A stretch of DNA of 64,000 nt. Origin: Anaeramoeba flamelloides. Lineage: Eukaryota > Metamonada > Anaeramoebidae. The stretch spans positions 3,501,001-3,565,000 of the forward strand of contig JANTQA010000015.1 of NCBI GenBank assembly GCA_027625915.1, in the 5' to 3' direction. Positions 25,201 through 35,832 of the stretch are shown piece by piece. Under the pieces are notes generated by a model that saw nothing but the letters and a program-made list of their open reading frames with translations, was not told the origin of the DNA and did no database searches. A program made the position numbers and the translations under genes. Position 1 is the stretch's first letter. Each line of letters opens with the position of its first letter.

Positions 25201-27119
25201 TTTTAAATTGAAGAAATTTAACTCTTTGGAAATAGAAAATGAGAAAAGAGTAATTTTTTCTAAATTTTGATTTTTTGAAATTGAGAACTCTTTTAAACTA
25301 ATTTTTTGTTAATTGAATTTTTTGCAATGAGTTCCATTGAAATTTTTTTTTGTTATTTGAATTTTGTCAACCAAAATTAGGGCTATTTCATAATAGCTTT
25401 TTGGTTGTAGGTTACCCATTGTGTATGTTGCAAATCCACGATAAATGACTTGAAACCTAAACATTTTTATTGTGATAGATCTTTAGTTTTTAAATAAGTT
25501 AGTTGAAAGTAAAATACAATCATTTTTTCAAATATTGGTTGAGGGTACTGGTTTTGTTTATTTTTCGAAATTTTCTGAGAAAAAAAAAATGGAATGCTGA
25601 TTTTTTCTATAAAAGAAATGTTTCTAAACTAAATTCCAAAAATTTGGACGCAGCTAAAATAGTTGAAAGAATAGCAATATTACACCTCGCATCCAATTTG
25701 GAAATAATTTTGATTTTATCAACTATTACATTTTTTCTGCTTTTTTGTTTTGTTTTTCTATCCGTTTATTACGGTAACTTAATCTGTTTCCTTAGATTTG
25801 ATGATCTTTTTTTTGATGATTGATATCAGATTAAAGTTGGGTTCTTTTAACATAGAAGAACTCAAATAAAATTAATTAATTTTATCTAAACTTTTTAACA
25901 ATCAATATTCCTTAGTAGAATTTTTACAAATTCACTAACGTTTTTTTTTTCGTTTTTCTCCCCCCAAACTTTTTAATACACTCATAATTTATGTAATATT
26001 GATATTTATTTATTCTTTTTTTTTTTTTTACTTTATAAACAAGTATTAACATTTCAATTAGTAAATGGTTCTAAATTAGTATTTCTTCACAAATTGATTA
26101 ATTAAAGTTTTTTTTTCACTAATTGAATTATTGGGTGTTTAAAATTTTTTATTGGATTATATGATATTAATTAGGCGACCCAATAAATGAAATACTAAAA
26201 GTTATTAACAAATATTTTTTTATTTTGTTTCAATTATTTAAATTAAAAGTCTTTTAACGATTTTTTTGATTTTGAAATTTAAGGTTCGTTCGGATATTTC
26301 TTTTATTATCATCAAATCTAAACCGAAGTTTATTATTTCTCTTATTTACTAACAATTCGTACCTTGGACTGATTCTATAAAGAAAAAGTAACTTTTCCAT
26401 TTTTTGCTGCCAAATTGAGTGAAATGGGGTTTATTATTAGATTTTTTTAATAATTAATGATTAAAACCCCGTAAAATTAACTATTGTTTCATTTTTTTAA
26501 TTTTCAAGATTAATTCAATAACCACTAGCCAAAAAAAATAAAAAACCCTCGATTGATTATTTATAATTTATTTATACATAAATTCTGGGTATCCATATAT
26601 TTAAATTATTTGTCAAATAATTTTGTTCAATAATCGATTGGTTAATGATTTCATATTTTAAAATAATTGATTTTTTTGGTAACAAATCTAAAATTATGAG
26701 AAAAAAATAGGAAAGATGTTTTTTTTAGCTAGAAAGGAAGAATACATCTTACCCACCCTTTGAATATGTATCTAAATATATATATATATATATATATATT
26801 CTAATATTATGGTTGTTTTTTTTTACTAGTACAAAGGATCTTTTTACCTGATAAAAGTTAGTTTTTATGCTACTTTGCTCATCGGCCTTTTAGATGTTTT
26901 TGGTACATGAGGCCTTAATGTAATGGGTATTCGATAAAAATATACTTTACGTTTTAGAATTTTCTATCCTAGAAGAAAATCCGTTATGGTCAGTTATTAA
27001 AAAATTAACTCAAAAAACCAAGGAAATTGAATTATTATAATTAACCAGGGTGGTAAAAAAGTGTTAAATAGGTTTTAATTGTAAACTGTAGTAAGTGTTC
27101 CAATTTTTACATATTTTTT

Positions 27120-27288
27120 CAGTCAGTTCCACTTTTAAGATACAAACTTTCAACGAAATTTAAGGCAAAAACAATCTCCAATTAAAGCACATTTTAGGAA
27201 ATTTTTTTTTACACAAATTATTTTCATAGAATTTTTTTTATGTCTTAAATCTAGTTCAAAGTTTGTGTCTTAAAAGTGGAACTGACTG
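27120..27288. mobile_element. CAGTCAGTTCCAC-family MITE, copy b
   Basis: 169 bp with about 50-bp inverted ends: CAGTCAGTTCCACTTTTAAG at the left and TTAAAAGTGGAACTGACTG at the right, followed by TA. The best-preserved member of this family in the window. No coding capacity. Confidence 0.75.
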
Positions 27289-28078
27289 TAGTGTCTTTTT
27301 TTTGTTCATTCTTAAAACAAAAAACAAGTCCAAAAATTAGATTATATTATTGGAATCAATTTAGAATTCCAAATAACACACAAAACCAAAATTTTAGCTG
27401 TCTCAATTGTACCAATTTGAGATTTAATGTGTAAAAATTCAAAAAGTAAATTTTTTGGAATTTTTTTAATGCTCTGCTTTTTCTATTCATGCAAAATTGA
27501 CTTTAAGATTTTAACAATGGATATTAATCCAGTTTGAGTAAATTTCAGTCTCATATATCTTTATTGATAAATTTACCATTAATTAAAAAAATAATTTAAA
27601 AAATTTTCATTTTCACTAATATCTTATAATAAAAGCTGATTTATTAACTTTTCGATTTCCTTTTGAGTTTTTTTTTTTTCCTGACTGGTTAAATCGATAC
27701 TATGTTAAATGAGAATTTTTCTTTTTTGTGGGTTTTTTCAAAAAAACAAAAAAGTATACACTATAAAAAAACAGAATTTTAATTCTTCTTATCCAGATCC
27801 TTCTCACTTCAACTAACTATGATATCTGAAATTATTGTTGGATACATTAACTTAATTTGTCCCGAGCGTTCATACTTTAAGAATTTATATTTTATATATT
27901 TACATATCCTTTGACTTGAATTGATGTTTTTAATAGAATATCCATTTTATTTAAAAGAATCCAGAGTTGGTTACTAACTAATTGAAGAAAAAAAAAACAT
28001 GGGTAATGAACACAAGAATGAGAAAGAGAGGAGACCCATATCAATTTACAACAATTTAGTCAATTCTTGAGACAAATA

Positions 28079-28556
28079 CAGTGGTGTAAATAACCCGTGT
28101 TGACACCTTTAACCCATTACAATAATTCAACTCAGTGTTTTTTTTTTCAGACTTGGGTATTGGAAGACCAGAAGACACATATATACCATCTTGGTTCAGA
28201 TTCAAATGACTTTAGATGTTAGATTTTTGATTTATCAAAATACATCAATAATATTAAATGCTTTTATTTCAAAAATTTCATCATATTATTAAAAATTTCA
28301 AAATTAAATGATTTTTTTATAAAAATTCAAAAAATGAAATTTTGCTCATTTTTTTTGACAAAAAATTCCATTTTAATCTTTCCATATCTTCATAATTCTT
28401 ATTTAAAATCCATTTAAAGAACCCTATTTCACATTTATACGTTGTTGCCTTCCTATTGATTTGTTTCTTTTATTTCTAGAGTCAGCCAATATTTTTTGTA
28501 TTTGTTAAATTTTAGTAATTGGTCACAATAAAAAACACTGTTTATTTAACATAATG
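28079..28556. mobile_element. 480-bp TA-flanked MITE, copy 3
   Basis: The left end CAGTGGTGTAAATAACCCG is intact and preceded by TA. The right end has decayed (TTTATTTAACATAATG followed by TA). The interior aligns by eye with copies 1 and 2, for example the shared AGAGTCAGCCAATA. Confidence 0.8.
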
Positions 28557-29159
28557 TACTTTGAAAAATATTAATTTCAAGTCTTTTCCAACAAAACCTT
28601 TCACAATACTTGTCTTAAAATACCCCTTAAGTTGAATTTGGTGGAACGATAGTAAAAAGGAATCTCAATTTTGGTGATACACAAAAACAAATTTAAATTT
28701 CTTCAAACTGACGTCATATGAACTGATTAAAAAATTAAGACTCAGATGTTATTGTTAACCTAAAAGAGTTACCATAACAGACAGCATTTTTCTAGGACCC
28801 AATATCTGATAAGAGATTTATTGTTCAATAAAAATTGAAATTAAAATTGTGATTTTGAGACAAACATTTGATGATCGAACCAATTTTCTCAAACTTATTT
28901 TCAAAAAAATACTATAAAACAAAGGGTTTGGTTAAAAATCAGCTTAAAACCAAATGATGATAAATATTAATTCAATTTTTTTAAAAATCGTGATATTATT
29001 CGTTTTTTTCAAATCTAAAACGTTCTGGCTGTAAACGTTCACTCACACATTTTCACTCTTTTTATTTTTTAAACATACATAACAGTTAAAATAATCATTT
29101 TTTAATTTTTTCTCTTTTTTGTAAAACAAAAATCATAATAAAAAAAAAAAAAAAATAAC

Positions 29160-31130
29160 ATGTCCCAAACACAACAAACCGATGAAGAAATTGCCAAGCA
29201 ACTTCAAAAACAATTTGACGAAGAATTGTATGAACAACAGAAGAAATATCAAAACGAAGAAGTGGTGAACTCAAACCAAACTGATGGAGAAATTGCCAAG
29301 CAACTCCAACAGCAATTTGATGAAGAGTTGTATGAAGAAGACTACCAAGAAGAAGAAGAACTCAAAGATGAGATTTTAAATAGATTTGAATTCACTCCAA
29401 AGGTGAATGAAAACGTAAACCAAGAAGAAGAAGTTGAGCCCAACTATGACGAAGACTATGAAGAGGAGTATGGGTATGAAAACTACAATGAAGAAGACTA
29501 TTACGAATATGACGAAAACGATGATAATGAAGAAGTCAAGGAAACCAAAGGGTATGAATACGAAGAAGAAGAAGAAGAACAAACACAACAAGAACAACAA
29601 CAACAACAATTGGAAGAAGATGAGCTATTAATTGGCAAACAAGATTTATTAAAAGTAACATCCAAAATGGAAACGGCCAAAGACTTGCTCTATTCAGGAG
29701 ACGGATCTATCGGCAAATTTGACACAACAAATTACTTTACACAGAAGGTGACATCCGAAATAATTGAAACCTCAAAGAAATCAGAAAAAAAAAGGAATCG
29801 AAAAGACAAGGATCAGTCAACGTCTGAAAGTATGGACAAAGGGACAAGGATCTTGCTCACAAAATTTGTGTCGCAAGGCAAATTGGAAGAAATCAACGGG
29901 TGTGTGGCAACAGGGAAGGAATCCTTTGTTTTCCATGGCACCTGCCCGGGCTATGACGATGAAAAATTCAATATTGATTTTGAAGCGCAAGATGTGGCCA
30001 TCAAGGTTTTCAAAACTGCGACACTTGGCTACAAGGATCGGCAAAAGTACTTCACTGGCGAATTTCGATTCAAGGGCGTCAAGTACTCCCACAACCCAAG
30101 AAGGCTCGCGAAACTGTGGGCCGAAAAGGAGTTTCGGAATTTAAAGAAAATGCAAAAGCATGGAATTAACTGCCCAACAGCAATGTTTTTAAAAAACAAT
30201 GTCGTTGTAATGTCCTTTGTGGGGAAGCAATCCACGCCCGCGCCTCGGCTTAAGGATCTTAAGGGTGTCACCACAAGACGATGGAGGCAATTATACCGAC
30301 AAATGATCTGCTCCATGCGCGTCATGTATCAAAAGGTTGAATTGGTGCATGCAGATTTGTCTGAATACAACATTCTATATTCACAAAAGAAGGCAGTCAT
30401 CATTGACGTTTCGCAGTCAATCCATTCACAAACAGAGAACGCCTTAGAATTTTTAAGAAAGGATTGCTGGAACATTACCAAATTTTTCAAATCCAAAGGT
30501 GTCAAATGCTGGTCAGTTCGAGAACTGTTTGGATTCGTCACCTCACTCTCGATCAATTCAAATAACCTTGAGCCCTTCTTAGAAGAAATGCAAAGGATCG
30601 TGGATCAAAGGGATCCAAAAGACTCGGAAATGATCGAAAAGGATTCCTTGTTCATGAAGGCTTTTATTCCTAAATCGTTATCAGATTTAGACCAGGAAGA
30701 GACAGAACAAATGTCTTTAAATTATGTAGAGAGAATTTTAAAAGGGGAAACATCAGAAATGTTTTATGGTGAAGTCATGGGCTTAAAGAAAACTCTCGAC
30801 GGAATCGAAACACAACCAGAGATTTTAAAAAATTTGGATCTTAAAGATAATGATAAGAAAAAAGAAGAAAAAGAAGAAAAAGAAGAAAAAGAAGAAAAAG
30901 AAGAAAAAGAAAAAGAAAAAGAAAAAGAAGAAGAAAAAGAAATTAATCTTGAAAAAGAAATCGAAATTGTTTCCAAAAAAAAAAAACAAAAAGGTAGAAG
31001 AGGAGAAACCTCTGAAGAAAAAAAAATTAGAAAACAATTATTAAAACAGCAAAAAAGAGAAAACAGAGGTGAGAAATTACCTAAAAAAGAGAAAAAACAG
31101 CTAGTGAAAAAAAATAAAAGAAAAAAATAA
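29160..31130 (+). CDS. RIO1: RIO1-type atypical protein kinase, 656 aa, single exon
   Basis: RIO1 kinases are conserved ATPase/kinases needed for late cytoplasmic maturation of the 40S ribosomal subunit. The central domain (about residues 230-500) matches the family closely: nucleotide loop ATGKESFVF around 250-257, VAIKVFK with lysine 282, the insertion GEFRFKGVKYSHNPR, catalytic HADLSEYN at 397-404 (D399), and metal-binding IIDVSQ with D416. The following ALEFLRKDC is also RIO1-like. The C-terminus has a K/E-repetitive tract encoded by an AAAGAAGAA-type microsatellite (about 30853-30940) and ends in a basic tail (PKKEKKQLVKKNKRKK), as in other RIO1 proteins. The N-terminus carries a duplicated roughly 20-residue segment (about 6-25 and 40-59), then acidic E/Y-rich low complexity. 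No intron is evident. The start ATG sits in an A-rich leader and precedes the first repeat; the stop is TAA. Confidence 0.96.
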   Translation: MSQTQQTDEEIAKQLQKQFDEELYEQQKKYQNEEVVNSNQTDGEIAKQLQQQFDEELYEEDYQEEEELKDEILNRFEFTPKVNENVNQEEEVEPNYDEDYEEEYGYENYNEEDYYEYDENDDNEEVKETKGYEYEEEEEEQTQQEQQQQQLEEDELLIGKQDLLKVTSKMETAKDLLYSGDGSIGKFDTTNYFTQKVTSEIIETSKKSEKKRNRKDKDQSTSESMDKGTRILLTKFVSQGKLEEINGCVATGKESFVFHGTCPGYDDEKFNIDFEAQDVAIKVFKTATLGYKDRQKYFTGEFRFKGVKYSHNPRRLAKLWAEKEFRNLKKMQKHGINCPTAMFLKNNVVVMSFVGKQSTPAPRLKDLKGVTTRRWRQLYRQMICSMRVMYQKVELVHADLSEYNILYSQKKAVIIDVSQSIHSQTENALEFLRKDCWNITKFFKSKGVKCWSVRELFGFVTSLSINSNNLEPFLEEMQRIVDQRDPKDSEMIEKDSLFMKAFIPKSLSDLDQEETEQMSLNYVERILKGETSEMFYGEVMGLKKTLDGIETQPEILKNLDLKDNDKKKEEKEEKEEKEEKEEKEKEKEKEEEKEINLEKEIEIVSKKKKQKGRRGETSEEKKIRKQLLKQQKRENRGEKLPKKEKKQLVKKNKRKK

Positions 31131-31774
31131 ATACCAATTATTTTTTTTTATTAATAATTAAAAATATCTAATTTTTATTTAAATTTTAATTTTTTTTTAA
31201 TATATAGTTTTTATTTTTTCATTATTGCTAGCATTAGTGCAATTATTATGACAAATGTGTTCGTAATTTATTTTTGGGTTATTCCTTTATAATCATTTTT
31301 TTTTGAGCGAAATATTCAGTCCAAATTTGAAATTTTTTATAAAGATGAATTAAAAGTTTAGAAATTTAAAAAAATAATAGTTCTGAAACCAAAATGAGTT
31401 AAAATAAAAACTTCATTAAAAAAAGAGATCTTTTTCTTATTAGGACTCAATTTAATTATTGTATAAATGAGTACCGTAATATAATTAAATTTTAATTTTT
31501 GAGGGTTTTATTTGATATTTGAATTCGTTATATCAACTTTTGATGAGAGAGAACACGAATACAAAAATTATTTAACTTTTTAAACTTCTTATGTTATAAT
31601 TTATCATATTTTTTCTAGTTTTATTTTTTTTTTTAATTTTCTTTTTTAAATTTTTTTCTTTTATCTAAGTAAAGAATAGTGATTGAATCCATAAAAAATT
31701 CATAAAAAATAAGTTTTATAATAAATAATTGACCAATTTATAGCATTTTCGGAAATATGGCATAAAATTTCAAA

Positions 31775-31931
31775 AACCAATCAATACACAAAACAATTCC
31801 AAATTAAAGCACAAAAATTTCGATTCTAGTAAAATAATTTGTGATATAAAAAACAAGATAAAAATCCACATAAAATTTGAGATTGTTTTATACCTTACAC
31901 CCGGTTCAAAATTTGCACCTAAAAAGTTTAA
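31775..31931. mobile_element. CAGTTCCAC-family MITE, copy c (degenerate)
   Basis: Shares internal phrases with other copies (CCAAATTAAAGCACAAAA, TAGTAAAATAATTTGTG), but both termini have decayed. Bounds approximate. Confidence 0.45.
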
Positions 31932-32766
31932 TTACTATATTTGCACATAATTTTCACCAAACAACTTATTTATATTTTACTTTGAAAGAATTCCCATTCT
32001 CAAATCAAACAAAAAAATTCAACTTTGTTGATTGTTTGAAAACATATAAAAATTCGATTTTAAATTGAAATAATTACAAAAGTTCAAGGTTTTTTTCTAA
32101 TAGTTACACAATTTTAAAAAAAATTCAAAAAATTATAAAATATTAGAGTTTAAATACCTTTCAAACATAAACAATTCGTTAAAAAAAATGATTATAGGTG
32201 AAAAAATGAAAAAAAAATATATATTCTAAAATACTATTACTTGAAGTTTAAATAAAATCAAATTTCTTTCAAAAATTGATTTTATCATTTCAATTAATGT
32301 TTTCTTTTATGATTATTTACTTTTTGCTGAAAATATCATAATTTATTTGGTTTTAATATCAATTAAAACATCACATATTATTCACTAAACTGTTTTTAAT
32401 ATTTCAAAACTGAATCTATGTTTTTTTTTTAAGAAATAAATGTAAAAAAACCAGTTGGATAATCATCGGATAAAAGACAATCTTGATATTGCCTTTTATT
32501 TACAATAATAACTCGAATCAATTGATATTAAATACATTATTTAACATTTTTTCTCAAATATCAAAAAGAATAAAAACTAAATCATTTTTATTAAAATCAG
32601 TTATTTCATAATATTTTGTTTTTTCATTATAATTGTCAAATTATTCCCAATTAATTATATTTTTTCCAAACTAATAAAATAAATTCTATTGATATTTATG
32701 AATTATTGTTTATTTTTAACCCAATCAAATAATTTAAATTATCTTGTTCATTTTTATTTTTAAATA

Positions 32767-33200
32767 CATCTATTCCAAGACTGCCATAAAATTTTATATA
32801 AAACAAAATTGAGTTTTCAATTCTAATTTTCCATTTTCAAAATATTCGGAAATAAGAGTTATTATTTCAAAAAAAAATTCAATAAATGAGCTATTATTTA
32901 CAATATTTGAAAAAAATTCAAGATCCCATGAAACCTAGAAATTATCGGTCCAAAAAAGGTAAAATTTTATCAATATTAACTGATCTTTAAAATTTTACCT
33001 TTTTTAAAGAATATTTTTAAAGTTTTTTAAGAATCTTTAATTTTTTTTTCGATTTTCCAAAAATTTTGAATAATAGCTCATTTATTAATTTTTTTTTTGA
33101 AATAATAACTCTTATTTCCGAATATTTTGAAAATGGAAAATTAGAATAGAAAACTCAATATAGTTTTATTTTAAATTTTATGGGAGCCTTGGAAAGACTG
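32767..33200. mobile_element. 434-bp near-perfect palindromic element, TA-flanked
   Basis: Almost the whole element is one inverted repeat centred near 32985. The left arm has GGAAATAAGAGTTATTATTTC and the right arm its reverse complement; outer ends read CATCTATTCCAAGACTGCC and the complement of CAGTCTTTCCAAGGCTCCC. TA lies at 32765-32766 and 33201-33202. The centre contains GGTAAAATTTTATC facing TTTAAAATTTTACC. Non-coding. Confidence 0.8.
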
Positions 33201-33382
33201 TATTTAAATTAAAAAGTATTCCTATTGTACTTTTAATAATTAACATATTTTTCAAATTATTTTTGGAACATTTTGAATTTTGTAGTTTCGTTCTTTTTTC
33301 TATCCCTTTTTAAAACTAAAATAAAAAAAAACATTTGTAAAATGAGATGAATAACGTATGTAAAAATTTTCAAGTTAAAAAA

Positions 33383-33577
33383 CAGCCAGTTCCATTTTTA
33401 GGATAAATTTTCGAACGAAATTTTAGGTACAAAAAATCTCAAATTAAATACCCATTTTTTGTCATTTTTTTTTACTCAAATCATTTTATTAGAATCTGAA
33501 GTTGTATCCTTAATTTGAAATTTTCTTTATACCTGGAATTCCTTTCAGAGTTGGTATCTTTGAAGTGGAACTGTCAG
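33383..33577. mobile_element. CAGTTCCAC-family MITE, copy d
   Basis: Left end CAGCCAGTTCCATTTTTAGG, right end AAGTGGAACTGTCAG; about 195 bp, with the interior resembling the other copies. The 79-codon frame at 33515 starts inside it. Confidence 0.6.
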
Positions 33578-35832
33578 AAATCATTATATTTTTTTTTAAA
33601 ATTAATCATATTTTTTATACAGTGTAATTCGAATACCTATTATTTTAATTTTACAGTGTATTTTTGTACCTTTTCTACCAATCCAATAATATTCCTTTCT
33701 TCTTCTTGGAAAAAAAAAAAAACTATTATTTTTGTAATAATTAAAAATATGTAATGTTTCAAACTTTTTCAAAAATTCTAAAAATGAAAGATGTTTTTAA
33801 TAAATGATATATAATTCATTTCTGGATAAAGGTTTAAAATAAGTTTGTTATTATATTAATCAGATTTTTACTTCATTTTGAAATTTTATTTTATTTCTTT
33901 TTTGATTTTATATTTACTAGAATATTTTTTGGATACAAATTTCTTAAATCACCCCCTTTTTTGTTATCAATTATTAATATTTTTTTGAAAGAAATTGAAT
34001 ATCAAAAAAAAAAAAAATATAAATATCATATCTTGATCAAAGGTTTGACCACTATAATAGTATCTTAATTTTGTACTATTTTGGTATATGAAAAGTGAGT
34101 ATATAAATCAATATAAAGGATTTAATACTAAATGATTTTAAGAAAAACTAAAAGATTATATTTTTTTGGCCTTTGAGTCAAAATTAAATAACATTTTTTA
34201 TCAATTCCAAAACAAAAATACTTGAAATTTTCAAAAAATACAGGATTAAATTTAAATCACTTTTTTTACCTTTTTCATCACTCTCTTCCCACTTTTTCGG
34301 TAAATATATTTATATTGTTTAGAAAAAGATCTATTAGATTATAAAATGTGGTGGAAAGTGGGCAAAGATAAGTATATTTTGATTTTTTTACATTTTGAGG
34401 TTAAAATAGAATTTAGAAAGTAAAAATAATTTTTCAAAACAAAATTTTAAAAAAAAATATTAAAATTAAAATTTAACAAGATCCCTTAACTCAACATTAT
34501 TTGGTGCGAATAAATAGGTGTTTTCGAATATTTTTTTTCCAGAAAATGAATTACAAGACAGAATTTCCAACAAAATTTGTATTTTAAAGTTTCAAGATCA
34601 GTCATATTATTAGGATATATTTTTGCTTAAAATGAATTACTTAACAGAAATTACATAATAGTTTTACTTCTTTGAAATTTTCAAGATTGATAGGTTCTAT
34701 CTAGAAAAATTTTTACTGTATATGAATAACTGAACAAAGATTATAAAATCGATGATTTTTTTGATAATAAAAGATCAAAAAAACAAAAATTATTCTGTTA
34801 AAAAACTTTAAAAAAAAGAAAAAATAATAGTTTTGGCGTTCATTATTTAATTTTTGGAGTCTTATCTTAATTATTATATCATAATTTATTAACAACTTTT
34901 AATTTTTACAAAATTTTTAGGGTTCATGTGATCTTCTCTTGTATCAGATATGAAAAAATAAGTAATTTATTATTCACTTTATTAACTTAAAATAAAATTA
35001 ATATTTACAACTCTTAAAACATTTTTATTGAAATCTCTTACTTCACATTTAGTTATTATTTTTTTTTTTTTGGAGTTTTCAAATTCCTATTATTCCTTTT
35101 AAATTATTTTAGTTTTCCATTTTTCTATTCTTCTATTTAATTCTGAAAAAAAAAATATCAAAAAATTATATTTGAGAACAGAAAATGCATTATATCGTTT
35201 ACATAAAATGAATTCTGTAAAATTTATTCAGATTAATAAAATAAGATAGATAACATATATTATACAAAACACTTCAAAAAAAAAAAAATGATCTCAAAAA
35301 ATGGAGCAAGATCTTTTGATTTTAATTAGTTTTGTCTGTTTATTCTTGATTTATTCAATCAAAATTAGAATAATTATTTCAAAATATTTATCTTTATTTC
35401 TAAATCGAAATGACAGAAAACCTTTAGTGTGTGAGTTGTCATCAAAATAATATTAAAAAGCAATTAAATTTGGTGCGTCCTTAAGTTAAAAAACTGTAAG
35501 GAAGAATTTTGATCGAAAAAAAATTTTTGCCATAAAACAAAATTTTGATCATCACAATTAAGAACTTATTTCATTTTAAATTGTCCCTTGTGTGTGAAAT
35601 CTAATACGTGAATTCTTTTGAGCCATCATTAAAAAATGTTTTGAGCAAAGTGAAAAGATTTTTTTTACTTTTTAACATAAATAACTTTTTGAAAAAAATT
35701 CTTCTTTCAAAGTTATCCATTTTCCTTTCAAAAGAAGATTAAACTAATATAAAATTGAAAAAAGAATTCAATTCTCTGATCCGAAAAAAATAATTCTTCC
35801 AACAATTCCCAATCCCTAAACAACAAGAAAAG

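Larger units (their letters stand above)
24384..29159. other. gene-free interval between Sar1 and RIO1
   Basis: No gene recognised. It holds dispersed-repeat copy 24780-25200, the 25610-25850 repeat (partner near 341-560, including the 106-codon frame at 25503-25823, whose counterpart is interrupted by stops), an (AT)n run near 26777, MITE 27120-27288 and MITE 28079-28556. A CTCATCGGCCTTTTAG phrase near 26880 only faintly recalls U2 snRNA. Confidence 0.5.
31131..35832. other. gene-free interval between RIO1 and the MAP kinase
   Basis: No gene seen. It contains a degenerate CAGTTCCAC-family copy (about 31775-31931), fold-back 32767-33200, MITE 33383-33577 and otherwise homopolymer-rich AT DNA. 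Short open frames at 31877, 33515 and 34713 lie in repeats or T-rich sequence. Confidence 0.5.

Noticed and set aside
25503-25823. 106-codon frame with hydrophobic C-terminus
   Set aside because: It lies in a dispersed repeat; the matching copy near 341-560 has stops in the same frame, and composition is T-rich.
26870-26940. CTCATCGGCCTTTTAG resembling the start of U2 snRNA
   Set aside because: The branch-point-pairing GTGTAGTA segment and downstream stem-loops are missing; only a short chance match.
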